The position numbers were made by a program, and so were the translations under genes. This document shows, one piece after another, positions 27,131 to 36,291 of a DNA stretch of 56,683 nt. The notes under the pieces were generated by a model. That model made no database searches. It saw nothing but the letters and a program-made list of their open reading frames with translations, and was not told the DNA's origin. The number at the start of each line of letters is the position of its first letter. The stretch's first letter is position 1. This DNA comes from Desulfohalobiaceae bacterium S24 (GTDB lineage Bacteria; Desulfobacterota; Desulfovibrionia; Desulfovibrionales; Desulfothermaceae): NCBI GenBank assembly GCA_011389765.1, contig JAABTT010000014.1:1-56683 (forward strand), written 5' to 3'.

Positions 27131-28666
27131 ATGAATGCTGACAACCAGTCGGATCACAAACTCAGACTCCGGAACCTTCGCTCTTCTGATTATCAGGATA
27201 TCCTGGAGATTATGGAACGAGTCTATCGGGTTATGGGTGAATACTGGAGTGAGTCGGAGTTTGCTTCGCATCTGGCCCGTTTCCCCCAGGGACAGATCTG
27301 TATTGAAGATCATGGCAAGGTGGTGGCCGCGGCTCTCAGCCTGATCATCGATTTTTCCAAATACGGGGAGAACCATACCTATTATCAGGTGATCGGGGAA
27401 GGCCACTTAAAAAAGCACGATCCGGAAGGGGATTATCTGTATGGCATTGAAGTTTTTGTCAATCCGGACTATCAGGGCATGCGCCTCGGACGGAGGATTT
27501 ACGATGCCCGAAAAGAGATCTGTGAAAACCTGAATCTGAAGGGCATTCTGATCGGGGGCCGGATTCCGGGGTACCATAAAGTGGCCCAGGAGTTGACTCC
27601 ACAGGAGTATGTGCGCCTGGTCAAGAGCAAGGAAATCTATGATCCGGTCTTGACCTTTCAGTTGGCCAATGATTTTCACATCAAAAAGCTTATCAAGGGC
27701 TATATGCCTGAAGACAGAGAATCTTTGGGTTATGCCGTGCTGCTGGAATGGAACAATATTTATTATGAAGACCGGGTCCCACTCATGGGGGCCAAAAAGA
27801 CCTATGTCCGGCTGGGGGTGGTTCAATGGCAGATGCGGCTTTTTGCATCCTTTGAAGATTTTCGCCAGCAGATCGAGTTTTTTGTGGACACCGTAGCCAG
27901 ATATCAGGGGGATATCATTTTGTTCCCGGAATTGTTCAATGCCCCCCTTATAGCAAAGTTCGATCAGAAGAATGCCCCGGAAGCCATGCGTTCCCTGGCG
28001 GAATACACCGAACCCCTGCGCCGGGAACTTGTCAATATGGCCCTGTCTTACAACATCAATATCGTTTCCGGGTCCATCCCGGAATATGTGGACAACCGGC
28101 TGTATAATATTTCCTTTCTTTGCCGGCGGGACGGGACCTGGGACAAGCAGTACAAACTGCACATCACACCTGAGGAAATCCAGAGCTGGGGGCTGAAGGG
28201 GGGAAGCGAACTCAGGGTCTTTGATACTGATGTGGGCAGGGTGGGCATTTTGATCTGTTACGATATCGAATTCCCGGAACTCAGTCGAATTTTGACGGAA
28301 CAAGGGATGAACATTCTCCTGGTGCCCTATTGGACAGACACCAAGAACGCCTATCTTCGGGTCCGACGCTGCGCCCAGGCCAGGGCCATTGAGAATGAAT
28401 GCTACGTGGCCATCTCCGGCAGTGTGGGGAATATCCCCAGAGTGGAAAACATGGATATCCAATATTCCCAGTCCGCGATTTTTACCCCGTCGGATTTTGC
28501 TTTCCCTCACGATGGCATCGCGGCCGAAGCCACACCGAATACGGAAATGACCCTTATCGGGGATCTTGATCTCGATCTGCTCAAAGAGCTTCGGGAGCAG
28601 GGCAGCGTCTGCAATATGAGCAACAGGCGGCTGGATCTGTACAATCTGTTTTGGGTCAGAAAGTAA
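27131..28666 (+). CDS. Bifunctional GNAT acetyltransferase / carbon-nitrogen hydrolase (nitrilase superfamily)
   Basis: 511 residues. The N-terminal GNAT domain (about 11-200) has the acetyl-CoA loop around [12 protein letters not shown]. The C-terminal nitrilase domain (about 225-500) has the catalytic triad: Glu267 in FPELF, Lys342 in YKLHITP and Cys376 in [11 protein letters not shown]. This fusion is a known family in Proteobacteria; its substrate is unsettled, with a carboxamide or N-acyl compound most likely. ATG at 27131 has AAGGA six bases upstream. It shares a strand with a GlnQ-like ATPase that follows after 97 bases. Confidence 0.92.
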   Translation: MNADNQSDHKLRLRNLRSSDYQDILEIMERVYRVMGEYWSESEFASHLARFPQGQICIEDHGKVVAAALSLIIDFSKYGENHTYYQVIGEGHLKKHDPEGDYLYGIEVFVNPDYQGMRLGRRIYDARKEICENLNLKGILIGGRIPGYHKVAQELTPQEYVRLVKSKEIYDPVLTFQLANDFHIKKLIKGYMPEDRESLGYAVLLEWNNIYYEDRVPLMGAKKTYVRLGVVQWQMRLFASFEDFRQQIEFFVDTVARYQGDIILFPELFNAPLIAKFDQKNAPEAMRSLAEYTEPLRRELVNMALSYNINIVSGSIPEYVDNRLYNISFLCRRDGTWDKQYKLHITPEEIQSWGLKGGSELRVFDTDVGRVGILICYDIEFPELSRILTEQGMNILLVPYWTDTKNAYLRVRRCAQARAIENECYVAISGSVGNIPRVENMDIQYSQSAIFTPSDFAFPHDGIAAEATPNTEMTLIGDLDLDLLKELREQGSVCNMSNRRLDLYNLFWVRK

Positions 28667-28763
28667 GCATGAGTTTTCCTTTCCGGGATCGAATCCATCC
28701 ACCGGGGCCAGATTGAGGCCTCCCCATGTTTGTGCAGTATCTAAAAAGGAGGATGGGACACCC

Positions 28764-29498
28764 GTGATTATTCAAACCGAAAACGTCTATAAAACTTTTT
28801 ACGGCGCCGAAGATATCCATGCCCTGGTGGATGTCTCCACAGAGATAGAGCGCGGTGAAGTGGTGGTGGTCATCGGGCCGTCCGGTTCGGGGAAATCCAC
28901 GTTCCTGCGCTGCCTGAACCAGCTCGAAGTGGCCACCAGCGGTCATATATTTATCGACGGCACGGACATCATGCACCCCAAGACCAATATCAATAAAGTC
29001 CGGGCCGAAGTGGGCATGGTCTTTCAGGCCTTCAACCTTTTCCCCCACAAAACGGTTCTGGAAAATGTGACCCTGGCCCAGACCGTGGTTAGAAAGCGCT
29101 CCAAAAAAGAGGCCTTGAACAAAGCGGAAGGCCTGCTGAATAAGGTGGGCATCGGCAATAAAGCCGGGGTTTACCCGGATCAGCTTTCCGGAGGACAGCA
29201 GCAGCGGGTGGCCATTGCCAGGGCCCTGGCAATGGATCCGAAGATCATGCTCTTTGATGAGCCGACTTCAGCCTTGGATCCGGAGATGATCGGCGAGGTC
29301 CTGGATGTGATGAAGACCCTGGCCAAAGAAGGCATGACCATGGTGGTGGTCACCCATGAGATGGGCTTTGCCCGGGAAGTGGCCAATCGGGTGATCTTTA
29401 TGGATGAAGGGGCCATCGTGGAAGTGGGCAGTCCGGAGCATTTTTTCCAGGATCCCATCCACGATCGGACCAAACTTTTCCTCAGCCAAATCTTATAG
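28764..29498 (+). CDS. Amino acid ABC transporter ATP-binding protein (GlnQ/HisP type)
   Basis: 244 residues. Walker [11 protein letters not shown]-loop [18 protein letters not shown], signature [19 protein letters not shown], Walker [15 protein letters not shown]-like ([15 protein letters not shown]) and H-loop [13 protein letters not shown]. These fit the polar amino acid importer group. GTG at 28764 has AAGGAGG upstream. The matching permease and binding protein are not adjacent: the next genes (proW, proX, proV) are on the other strand and have their own ATPase. Perhaps it serves permeases elsewhere. Confidence 0.92.
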   Translation: MIIQTENVYKTFYGAEDIHALVDVSTEIERGEVVVVIGPSGSGKSTFLRCLNQLEVATSGHIFIDGTDIMHPKTNINKVRAEVGMVFQAFNLFPHKTVLENVTLAQTVVRKRSKKEALNKAEGLLNKVGIGNKAGVYPDQLSGGQQQRVAIARALAMDPKIMLFDEPTSALDPEMIGEVLDVMKTLAKEGMTMVVVTHEMGFAREVANRVIFMDEGAIVEVGSPEHFFQDPIHDRTKLFLSQIL

Positions 29499-29624
29499 GT
29501 GTTTGGGCGGAAACGCACCCATCTCCGTCGTTGCTGCAAAAATTTGAAATCCTCATGTATTGGAATACACTGCGGTTTCAAATTTTTTTGCGCCTCGGAT
29601 CTGGGCACGTTTTCACCCAAACAC
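29499..29624. repeat. 126-base palindromic element (possible MITE or terminator)
   Basis: Near-complete inverted repeat. Outer arms GTGTTTGGG / CCCAAACAC, inner arms AAATTTGAAA / TTTCAAATTT, and centre TGTATT-GG-AATACA. It starts on the base after the ABC ATPase stop. I recall similar palindromes scattered in Desulfobacterota genomes, but this was not checked. It encodes nothing. The rest of the gap to 29805 shows no gene. Confidence 0.8.
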
Positions 29625-29805
29625 GAGCGCATGCCTTGGCATCCATGACGAAGGAGTTCGAAAAAACGTTGAGGTCGATCGACTTTCCGGCATTGATGTG
29701 AGATGGATACAGGGATCTGTATATGGGGTTTGGGGTAACGGGATATGTCCCTCGGAGGGGACTTCAGGGGAAGGTGGATATGAGGGGCCGTTTTCCCCAT
29801 ACAGC

Positions 29806-29839
29806 GAATAAAAAAGCGCCGTCCGGCGCTTTTTTATTC
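29806..29839. terminator. Bidirectional terminator between the ATPase gene and proW
   Basis: Fifteen-base perfect arms GAATAAAAAAGCGCC / GGCGCTTTTTTATTC with loop GTCC. The A6/T6 tracts on both sides suit termination in both directions. The proW stop codon (29834-29836) lies inside the right arm. Confidence 0.93.
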
Positions 29840-30691
29840 GGAGACCAGGCGGTCGACCACGATGGCGATGATCACGATTCCCAGGCCGGCTTCAAAACCA
29901 AGTCCGGGATCGATCCAGGACAGGGATCTGAGCACGGTCTGTCCCAGGCCCTTGGCCCCGATCATGGCCGCGACCACGATCATGGACAAAGACATCATAA
30001 TGGTTTGATTGACCCCCATTTTCAGGGACGGCATGGCCGCAGGCAGTTCTATCTTGAAGAGCATCTGCCGCCAGTTGGCTCCGAAGGCGTATCCCGCCTC
30101 CAGGAGCTCTTCCGGGATTTCCTTGAAGCCCAGATAGGTCAGCCTGACCGCAGGCGGGGCCGCGAAAATAAAGGTGGCCACCACGGCCGGAACCCGGCCC
30201 AGCCCGAAGAACATCATGGCCGGGATGAGATAGACAAAGGGGGGAATGGTCTGCATGAAATCCAGGATCGGACGGACAATGAGGTAGACTATATTGTTGT
30301 GAGCCGCGAGAATGCCCACCGGAATCCCCACGAGAAGGGCCAGGACGGCCGCGGTCAGGACCAGGGCCAGGGTGAGCATGGTCTCTTCCCAGAGTCCCAG
30401 GTTGAACATGAGCAGAAAGGCCAGGGCGGTGATCAGACCGTATTTCCAGTTCCGGATCCAGGTCATGAGTGCCCCGGCAAGGAGCATGAACAACAGGGCC
30501 GGTATGTTCATGAACAAGGCGCTCAGATTGTTGGCGATGAACAGGATGATTTTGGAGAGAAAATTCAGTACAGGAGCAAAATTCTCCGTGAAAAAGTCAA
30601 TGCCTTTTTCCACCATGTCTCCAAGGGGAATTTTGGTCTGCAGGACCGTTGTCAACCAGGTGTAGATTTCTGCAGGAGAAGCCACGTTCAA
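29834..30691 (-). CDS. proW: Glycine betaine/proline ABC transporter permease
   Basis: 285 residues with about six to seven membrane helices and the ABC permease EAA-type loop (FKEIPEELLEAGYAFGANWRQMLFKIELPAAMPSLKMGVNQTIM), which contacts the ATPase. Similar to ProW/OpuAB. It imports compatible solutes at the inner membrane. Last gene of proV-proX-proW; a 164-base spacer with two stem-loops separates it from proX. The order V-X-W differs from the E. coli V-W-X order. Confidence 0.93.
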   Translation of the reverse strand: MNVASPAEIYTWLTTVLQTKIPLGDMVEKGIDFFTENFAPVLNFLSKIILFIANNLSALFMNIPALLFMLLAGALMTWIRNWKYGLITALAFLLMFNLGLWEETMLTLALVLTAAVLALLVGIPVGILAAHNNIVYLIVRPILDFMQTIPPFVYLIPAMMFFGLGRVPAVVATFIFAAPPAVRLTYLGFKEIPEELLEAGYAFGANWRQMLFKIELPAAMPSLKMGVNQTIMMSLSMIVVAAMIGAKGLGQTVLRSLSWIDPGLGFEAGLGIVIIAIVVDRLVSE

Positions 30692-30734
30692 CCTCCGGCA
30701 TGTTCAATCAAATGAGATGTTTCAATGGGTGTCT

Positions 30735-30767
30735 CCGACCGGGGAAAGAGGTCGCTTCCCCGGTCGG
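30735..30767. promoter_or_regulatory. Stem-loop in the proX-proW spacer
   Basis: Twelve-base perfect arms CCGACCGGGGAA / TTCCCCGGTCGG with a nine-base loop. It lies 44 bases upstream of the proW start on the minus strand. No T run follows, so mRNA stability or differential expression within the operon is more likely than termination. Confidence 0.6.
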
Positions 30768-30828
30768 CTCTTGTCTTGGCGTCCTGAGAGGGACCCTTTC
30801 AGGAATGGCGTTATTCCGGCTTTAAAAT

Positions 30829-30855
30829 CCCGGATTTTTCGAAGAAAAATCCGGG
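30829..30855 (-). terminator. Stem-loop directly after proX (attenuating terminator)
   Basis: Arms CCCGGATTTTTC / GAAAAATCCGGG (12 bp) with a three-base loop, adjacent to the proX stop codon at 30856. On the minus strand it is followed by ATTTTAAAG. It probably lets the binding protein be made in excess of the permease. Confidence 0.7.
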
Positions 30856-31812
30856 TTAGAACCGGTCCTTGACTGCTGCAAGACCGTCTTCGCCGTTCAG
30901 GGTCTGCACCCCGTCCAGCCAGGGCTTCACCTTGTCCAGATTCTTTGCGATCCAGTCATGAGCGACGTCTTCCGGGGGATTCTCTTCATAGGTATAGCCC
31001 ATGATCCATTCGCTCTGCCATTCGGGCTGGATCACGAACTGCTTGAAAAATCGGGCCAGGTTGGGGGAGTCTTTTTCCAGGCCGGCCCGGGCGGCGGTGT
31101 CCACATGGGATGCGTCAGGATCGCCCCAGATCCGTTTGGGGTCCTCCGGATAGGCCAGATCCCAGGCGATGTTCATCCAGTGCGGTTCCCAGCCCAGAAA
31201 CACGATCCAGTCATTATTCTTGGCTGCTTTTTTGACCTGGGAGAGCATGCCGGCCGTACTGCTGGGAATCATGTCCCAGTCGCCAAGGCCGTAAGTGTCG
31301 TTGTCAATGGCGTCGATAATGACTTTATTGCCGTCATTGCCGGGTTCGATTCCGTATACTTCCGGAGTTCCGTCGCCGTTGAGGTCAAACTTGTCCCGGA
31401 ATTCCGGCTTGTCCAGATCCTCCAGGGATGTGACCCCGGCCTCATAAACATACCGGGGAACGGCGTTGCTGTATTTGGTTTCATTGAGATTGGTGGCCAT
31501 GAGGGTTATGGATTCTTTTTCCATGTAGGGATCGACATAATTATTCATGGTGGGGAGCCAGGTGCCGAGGAAGGCGTCCAGCTGGCCCATGGACAAGGCC
31601 TTGAAAATGGCCGGGACCTGAAGCTGGGTGATTTCGACCTCATAACCCAGGGCTTCGAGAATCTGGGCCGCGACTTCGGATTTCACGGTCACGCCCGGCC
31701 AGTTGACCGAGCCGAACTTCACGCTGTCCTGCTCCGCCAGAGCACTTCCGGCAAAGATCCCGGAACACATCAGAAACGTGATCATAATAAAGGTGCTGAT
31801 GATTTTTTTCAT
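30856..31812 (-). CDS. proX: Glycine betaine ABC transporter substrate-binding protein
   Basis: 318 residues, signal peptide with cleavage near ALA-EQ (residue 26). Family motifs: VKFGSVNWPGVTVKSEVAAQILEALGYEVE, FLGTWLPTMNNY and VFLGWEPHWMN, with Trp/Tyr residues that would form the cation-pi box for betaine. Residues 143-151 (DLNGDGTPE) form an EF-hand/dockerin-like calcium loop, followed by VYGIEPGNDG. AAAAGGAGA precedes the ATG. Middle gene of proV-X-W. Confidence 0.93.
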   Translation of the reverse strand: MKKIISTFIMITFLMCSGIFAGSALAEQDSVKFGSVNWPGVTVKSEVAAQILEALGYEVEITQLQVPAIFKALSMGQLDAFLGTWLPTMNNYVDPYMEKESITLMATNLNETKYSNAVPRYVYEAGVTSLEDLDKPEFRDKFDLNGDGTPEVYGIEPGNDGNKVIIDAIDNDTYGLGDWDMIPSSTAGMLSQVKKAAKNNDWIVFLGWEPHWMNIAWDLAYPEDPKRIWGDPDASHVDTAARAGLEKDSPNLARFFKQFVIQPEWQSEWIMGYTYEENPPEDVAHDWIAKNLDKVKPWLDGVQTLNGEDGLAAVKDRF

Positions 31813-31875
31813 GGGAAAATCTCCTTTTAGGTTTAGGATTGCTATTTGCTATAAACCAGAGCCGCAGAAATGTAT

Positions 31876-31905
31876 ATCCAAGAATGCGTCTGCGCATTCT
31901 TGGAT
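31876..31905. promoter_or_regulatory. Stem-loop with TCTG loop between proV and proX
   Basis: Arms ATCCAAGAATGCG / CGCATTCTTGGAT (13 bp), loop TCTG. It ends at the base before the proV stop region (31906). The loop and closing pairs CG-TCTG-CG equal those of the hairpin at 45536-45559 upstream of the cupin gene. Confidence 0.75.
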
Positions 31906-33147
31906 TTAGATCATTTCAGCCAGTTCCTTCAATAAGCTGCTCCTGGGTATGACCCCGGCCAAGCGGTTCTTCCTGTCCAGAACAGCCAGGGGAATGCTGG
32001 TCCGGGCCGCTTGGGCCACAAGTTCATCCACCCCGGTGTGCTGGTTCACCGTGATCATATCCTTGCTTACAAGGTCGAGCAGGGCGACTGCTTCGCCTTT
32101 GTCGTCGATGGCGCTGCGCAACATGTCCCGGTAAAGGACCCCCAGCGGGTTGTCCTGATCATCGATGACCAGCAGGCCAAGATAATCCTGATCCCGCATT
32201 TTTTCCAAAAGAGACACGGGATCGTCGTCAAGGGTGCAGACCCACTCCTCGGGATCGGATACAAGATCCCGGGCGGTTTCCCGCTTGGTTCTGGATATGG
32301 CGCTGACAAACTCCGCCACATAGGCATCGGCCGGATGCATGACAATATCTTCCGGGGTCCCGATCTGGACAATCCGTCCGTCCTTCATGACCGCGATGCG
32401 GTCCCCGAGTTTGAGGCCCTCGTCCAGGTCGTGGGTGATAAAAACAATGGTCTTGTCCACGATGCGCACCAGTTTGAGGAATTCGTCCTGCATCTGTTTG
32501 CGGATCAGTGGATCCAGGGCACTGAAGGCCTCATCCATGAGCAGGATTTCCGGATCGCCGGCCAGAGCTCTGGCCAGGCCCACCCGCTGCTGCATGCCCC
32601 CGGAGAGCTGCTTACAGTATTTGTCCTCCCATCCGGATAAACCGACCAGTTGGATGGCTTCCCTGGCCTTTTGCAGCCGTTGTGTCTTGGGTATTTTACG
32701 TATTTCCAGGCCCAGCGTCACGTTCTGCAAAACGGTTCTGGTGGGAACCAGAGCAAAATTCTGGAAGACCATGCCCATTTTTTCCCGGCATAGGGTCCGG
32801 AGGTCCCTGCTTGTCATCCGGGTGACGTCTTTGCCCTGGATGACGACCCTGCCGCTCGTGGGCCGGATCAATCGATTCAGACAGCGTACAATGGTCGATT
32901 TGCCGCTGCCCGAGAGCCCCATGATCACAAAGACTTCGCCCTTTTTGATTTGGAAATTGGCTTTGTGCACCCCGACGGTCAAGCCGTATTTCTCCAGGAT
33001 CTCCTCTTTGCTCAAGTGGACTGTGTCCAGGGTTTCGAGAAGGGAGTCCGGATCCTTGGGCAATTCGCCGAATATTTTCCAGAGGTTTTCACAGACAATG
33101 GTCAAATCCCGGCTGCTATTCTCGTGAGGGTCCATGGGCTGCATCAT
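31906..33147 (-). CDS. proV: Glycine betaine/proline ABC transporter ATP-binding protein
   Basis: 413 residues. The ATPase domain has Walker A GLSGSGKST, signature LSGGMQQRVGLARALAGDP, Walker B ILLMDEAFSALDP and H-loop FITHDLDE. Two C-terminal CBS repeats (about 285-410; DYLGLLVIDDQDNPLGVL and IPLAVLDRKNRLAGVIPRSSL) are the ionic-strength sensor in OpuA homologues. The insert before Walker A (EKYGLTVGV) is usual for ProV. First gene of proV-X-W; the 214 bases before it are shared with the divergent trpD-like gene. Confidence 0.95.
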   Translation of the reverse strand: MMQPMDPHENSSRDLTIVCENLWKIFGELPKDPDSLLETLDTVHLSKEEILEKYGLTVGVHKANFQIKKGEVFVIMGLSGSGKSTIVRCLNRLIRPTSGRVVIQGKDVTRMTSRDLRTLCREKMGMVFQNFALVPTRTVLQNVTLGLEIRKIPKTQRLQKAREAIQLVGLSGWEDKYCKQLSGGMQQRVGLARALAGDPEILLMDEAFSALDPLIRKQMQDEFLKLVRIVDKTIVFITHDLDEGLKLGDRIAVMKDGRIVQIGTPEDIVMHPADAYVAEFVSAISRTKRETARDLVSDPEEWVCTLDDDPVSLLEKMRDQDYLGLLVIDDQDNPLGVLYRDMLRSAIDDKGEAVALLDLVSKDMITVNQHTGVDELVAQAARTSIPLAVLDRKNRLAGVIPRSSLLKELAEMI

Positions 33148-33361
33148 GTCTTGTGGGTTTGCCCTCGGGCAAAAATTGGATTAAGAAATTTTATCAGTCG
33201 GAACGCTATAAATCTGTTCAGTATTTGACCTTAGACCAAGTTGCCGAAATCGTCAACATATTTTTTTGAATGCTGAATAACTGATATATTCGAATACCTT
33301 GTCTGAGACTGGGTCTGAACAAAGACTCATATTCTGAAATCAATCCAAAAAGGAAGGCAAA

Positions 33362-34441
33362 ATGATCAAAGAGGCCATTGTCCGGATTGCACAGGGGGAT
33401 GATTTACATGAAGGAGAGATGCGGACGCTCCTGCGCGAGATCCTCCAGGGCCAGGCGACACAGGCCCAACTGGGGGCATTGATCACCGGCCTGCGCATGA
33501 AAGGGGAGTCCGTGGCTGAAATTGTGGGAGCGGCCAGGGAAGTGCAGGCTGAATCTCTGCACATCGACCTCAAGGACTGCGGGGTGAACATTGACCGGGG
33601 GGAAATCAATATCGAAGATGAGACCCTGATGAACACCTGTAAATTGGGAGAAGACTGTACCAATACCTTTAACGTCTCCACAGCCACGGCCCTGGTGGTA
33701 GCCGGAGGCGGCCTGGAGGTGGTCAAGCACGGCTATCGAACGGATTCCGGTTTTTGCGGTAGCGCCGATGTCCTGGAGTCCCTGGGGGTCAATCTGGATA
33801 TTTCCCGATCCGACGCCCAGCGTTGCGTGAGCGAGACCGGGATCTGTTTTCTCTACGCCCCCCTGTTTCATATGGGCCTGAGCCATGTAGCCGGTGCGAG
33901 ACGGGAGATCGGGATTCGAAGCATCTTCAATCTCATCAGCCCCCTGGTCAACCCTGCAAACAGCCAATATCAGGTCCTTGGCGTGTACCGTCCCGATCTC
34001 ACGGAAAAAATGGCCAAGGTCCTGCAGGCTTTGGGCCGAAAAAGCGCCTATGTGTTCTGCGGGGAGAAGACTCTGGATGAGATCAGCATCTGCGGCCGCA
34101 CCCGGATAACCCGCCTGGCCAAGGGCAGCATCGAGACGAAGGACGTCTCGCCTGAAGATTTTGGTCTGCAGCCAAGGGGGTTGCAGGATATCTCCGGAGG
34201 CAACGCCCTGGAGAACGCCGGTATCATTCGGTCGATTCTGGAGGGGGAAAAAGGGCCGAGGCGGGACATGGTGGCGGTGAACGCCGCGGCCGCCTTTGTC
34301 ATTGCCGGGATGGAGGCTACTTTTCAAGAGGGGATCAAACGGGCCGGAGCCGTTCTCGATTCAGGAGAAGCCGGCAGAAAGCTCGGGATCGTGATTGATT
34401 TTACCCGGCAGTGCGCCCCGTTTGTGCGCAAGGAGCTCTAA
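33362..34441 (+). CDS. Anthranilate phosphoribosyltransferase-like protein (TrpD family, altered PRPP loop)
   Basis: 359 residues of the nucleoside phosphorylase/TrpD fold: N-terminal helices QATQAQLGALITGLRMKGES, FNVSTATALVVAGGGLEVVKHG, GFCGSADVLESLGVNLD, FHMGLSHVAGARREIGIRSIFNLISPLVNPA and QVLGVY. The glycine loop GTGGDG of true TrpD is replaced by KLGEDC (94-99), and KHGNR reads KHGYR (122-126). A short insert (about 74-92) precedes it. It is not in a trp operon. A true TrpD activity is therefore doubtful; a related phosphoribosyl transfer or a DNA/RNA-binding TrpD2-like role is possible. AAGGAAGG lies upstream. Confidence 0.82.
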   Translation: MIKEAIVRIAQGDDLHEGEMRTLLREILQGQATQAQLGALITGLRMKGESVAEIVGAAREVQAESLHIDLKDCGVNIDRGEINIEDETLMNTCKLGEDCTNTFNVSTATALVVAGGGLEVVKHGYRTDSGFCGSADVLESLGVNLDISRSDAQRCVSETGICFLYAPLFHMGLSHVAGARREIGIRSIFNLISPLVNPANSQYQVLGVYRPDLTEKMAKVLQALGRKSAYVFCGEKTLDEISICGRTRITRLAKGSIETKDVSPEDFGLQPRGLQDISGGNALENAGIIRSILEGEKGPRRDMVAVNAAAAFVIAGMEATFQEGIKRAGAVLDSGEAGRKLGIVIDFTRQCAPFVRKEL

Positions 34442-34460
34442 AAATTTTTGGTCACCCCCT

Positions 34461-34528
34461 CCGTCATTCCGGCGTAGGCCGGAATCCAGACTGAAAAAGC
34501 TGGACCCCGGCCTTCGCCGGGGTGACGG
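34461..34528. repeat. REP-like cloverleaf element 1
   Basis: Two hairpins (ATTCCGGC / GCCGGAAT and CCCCGGC / GCCGGGG) enclosed by outer pairings TCCAG / CTGGA and CCGTCA / TGACGG. It lies between convergent genes and may end both transcripts. The GTCATTCCGG core recurs in the element at 51324-51403. Confidence 0.8.
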
Positions 34529-34539
34529 AGAAAGAAAAA

Positions 34540-36204
34540 TCAAGTTTCATACGAGAGATTCCTGATCAAAAAGCGGATGAGATCAGGTAAGACACGGAAT
34601 GCATAATCCTTTTCCAGACGTTCGGTCATTTTGTGGGCGTCGCGGCCCCTGGGACCGAGGTTGATCACCGGCGCGTCCAGGGCCTGGACAGCCTTTAGGG
34701 GGATATCGTAAACCGCGCCCCAGCCCGGGATATTTCGGGCCACCCGTTCCAGCTCCTCGGTTTTGAAATCACAGCCTGCATAGCTCAGGTCGCAGATCCC
34801 CCCGAAATAGACCGCTTTTTTGAGCGGAGTCCCATGGCCTGTCAAGGCGTAGTCCTGGAGCCGGACCACCGCCTCCTGCAGGGCCCGCTCTTTGGGAGAG
34901 TCTCCCAGGCTGGTCCTGGGCGGCAAAAAAGGGGGCAGCAGCCCGGCGATCACGATCGGGTCCTCGTCCTGTCTGAACTCCAGGAGCTTTTCCACCAGAA
35001 GAAAGCCTCGTTCCCGGACATCCGCGTCTTCGGGCAGATCCTTGGCATAATCGGCCATGACCCGGTCCAGATTGCCATCATAAGCAGCCTGGATTTCGGC
35101 ATACAGTTCTTCATAGCGGAGCACCCGAACCTGGATCGAAGACTGGGCGCCGCTGTAGCCGAGGGTTTGCATCTCTCGATAGGACACATTCAGTCTGGCC
35201 TGGGTTCTGGTGACCGCTTCCCGGGCCAGATCCGTCATTTCCTTGAGGACGGTGCTTGGCGTCTTGGCCAGGGCGAAGTAATTGAAGTAGGTGGCCGCCC
35301 GGTCGGGCAAGGTCACGGAGTATTCCCGGTGGCGGAGTTCCAATCCCAGACCGAGGGGCGGGGCCGTGACTTCGCCGTGGTCGGCATCCGATAAATCAGG
35401 ATTGGCTTCGATGAGCCGCTGCAGATTGGCGGCCAGAAGAGAGGCGCTCAAACCCTGGTAGTAGTTTCCGGCGTGGGATCCCAGACCGAGGATATAAAAA
35501 AACGGGAGCAGCTTCCCGGTGGTGCCCAGGAAGACCATCTGCTCCCGGGTCCCGGGACTGCCGGCATCCGAAGGCTCGGTGTCGATGACGCAGGCAATGT
35601 CCAGATCCAGCTCCGGGCTGCCCTGGTGGAGAAACTCCACACCCTGGCGCATGCCCGCATTGTTGTTTTCTTCGTCGCCCACGGCCAGCAGTGCGATGTT
35701 GACCTCGTACAGGTCTGTCTGCCGGGAAAATTCTCCCAGGAGATCCATCTCCAAAGCCAGCCCGAGTTTCATATCCATCACGCCCCGGCCGAAAAGATAT
35801 TCCCCGCTTTCCAGGTCCTGCCGGGCTGCGTCAGGCAGTTGGACAGCCCCGAGTTTCGCCGCCAGTCCCGGGGGGTCAAAGGCCAGTTCTTTCAGAGCGC
35901 CGTAATTGTGCACAGCCACTACATCGAAATGGGCGATGAGCAGGATGGTCTTTCGGGTGGGCCGCGCAGCCTTGACCAGGGCGAAGACCGCCTCCAGGGG
36001 ATGGGGAATGTCCGGGGGCTTTTTCGTGATCAGCTGCAGATGGGCGGGATGGCTTTGGAAATAGGGCCATTGTTGGAATTTGGCATGGATATGCCGGGCG
36101 ATTCGGACTTCCTGGTCCGTCCCGGTGATGCTGGGCATGGCCACCAGTTCCAACAGGTCGGCTTCGAGTTTTTGAGCTCGGGTCTTGGCGTGTGATCTGT
36201 TCAT
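34540..36204 (-). CDS. M20 family metallohydrolase, RocB-like
   Basis: 554 residues. M20 zinc-site motifs: LIAHFDVV, YLFGRGVMDMKLGLA, AVGDEENNNAGM and SHAGNYYQG; the length and layout match the RocB (arginine utilisation) branch rather than simple dipeptidases. The real substrate of RocB proteins is uncertain. ATG at 36204 (MNRSHAKTR) has AAGG seven bases upstream; the frame is open to 36258. Convergent with the trpD-like gene. No arginine genes adjoin. Confidence 0.87.
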   Translation of the reverse strand: MNRSHAKTRAQKLEADLLELVAMPSITGTDQEVRIARHIHAKFQQWPYFQSHPAHLQLITKKPPDIPHPLEAVFALVKAARPTRKTILLIAHFDVVAVHNYGALKELAFDPPGLAAKLGAVQLPDAARQDLESGEYLFGRGVMDMKLGLALEMDLLGEFSRQTDLYEVNIALLAVGDEENNNAGMRQGVEFLHQGSPELDLDIACVIDTEPSDAGSPGTREQMVFLGTTGKLLPFFYILGLGSHAGNYYQGLSASLLAANLQRLIEANPDLSDADHGEVTAPPLGLGLELRHREYSVTLPDRAATYFNYFALAKTPSTVLKEMTDLAREAVTRTQARLNVSYREMQTLGYSGAQSSIQVRVLRYEELYAEIQAAYDGNLDRVMADYAKDLPEDADVRERGFLLVEKLLEFRQDEDPIVIAGLLPPFLPPRTSLGDSPKERALQEAVVRLQDYALTGHGTPLKKAVYFGGICDLSYAGCDFKTEELERVARNIPGWGAVYDIPLKAVQALDAPVINLGPRGRDAHKMTERLEKDYAFRVLPDLIRFLIRNLSYET

Positions 36205-36291
36205 GAGCTGCCTTTTGCAACATTTCCGTACTGCCTGCATTCGAGAAGCTAAGGGCAAATATATTCTTCGTCAAGCCTGTTTGAGCGGGCA

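Noticed and set aside
27407-28702. 431-codon minus-strand open frame opposite the GNAT-nitrilase gene
   Set aside because: The plus strand holds complete catalytic motifs of two families; the minus frame shows no domain.
29723-30715. 330-codon His/Gly/Gln/Asp-rich plus-strand frame opposite proW
   Set aside because: Antisense of a membrane protein gene; proW has helices and a conserved EAA-type loop.
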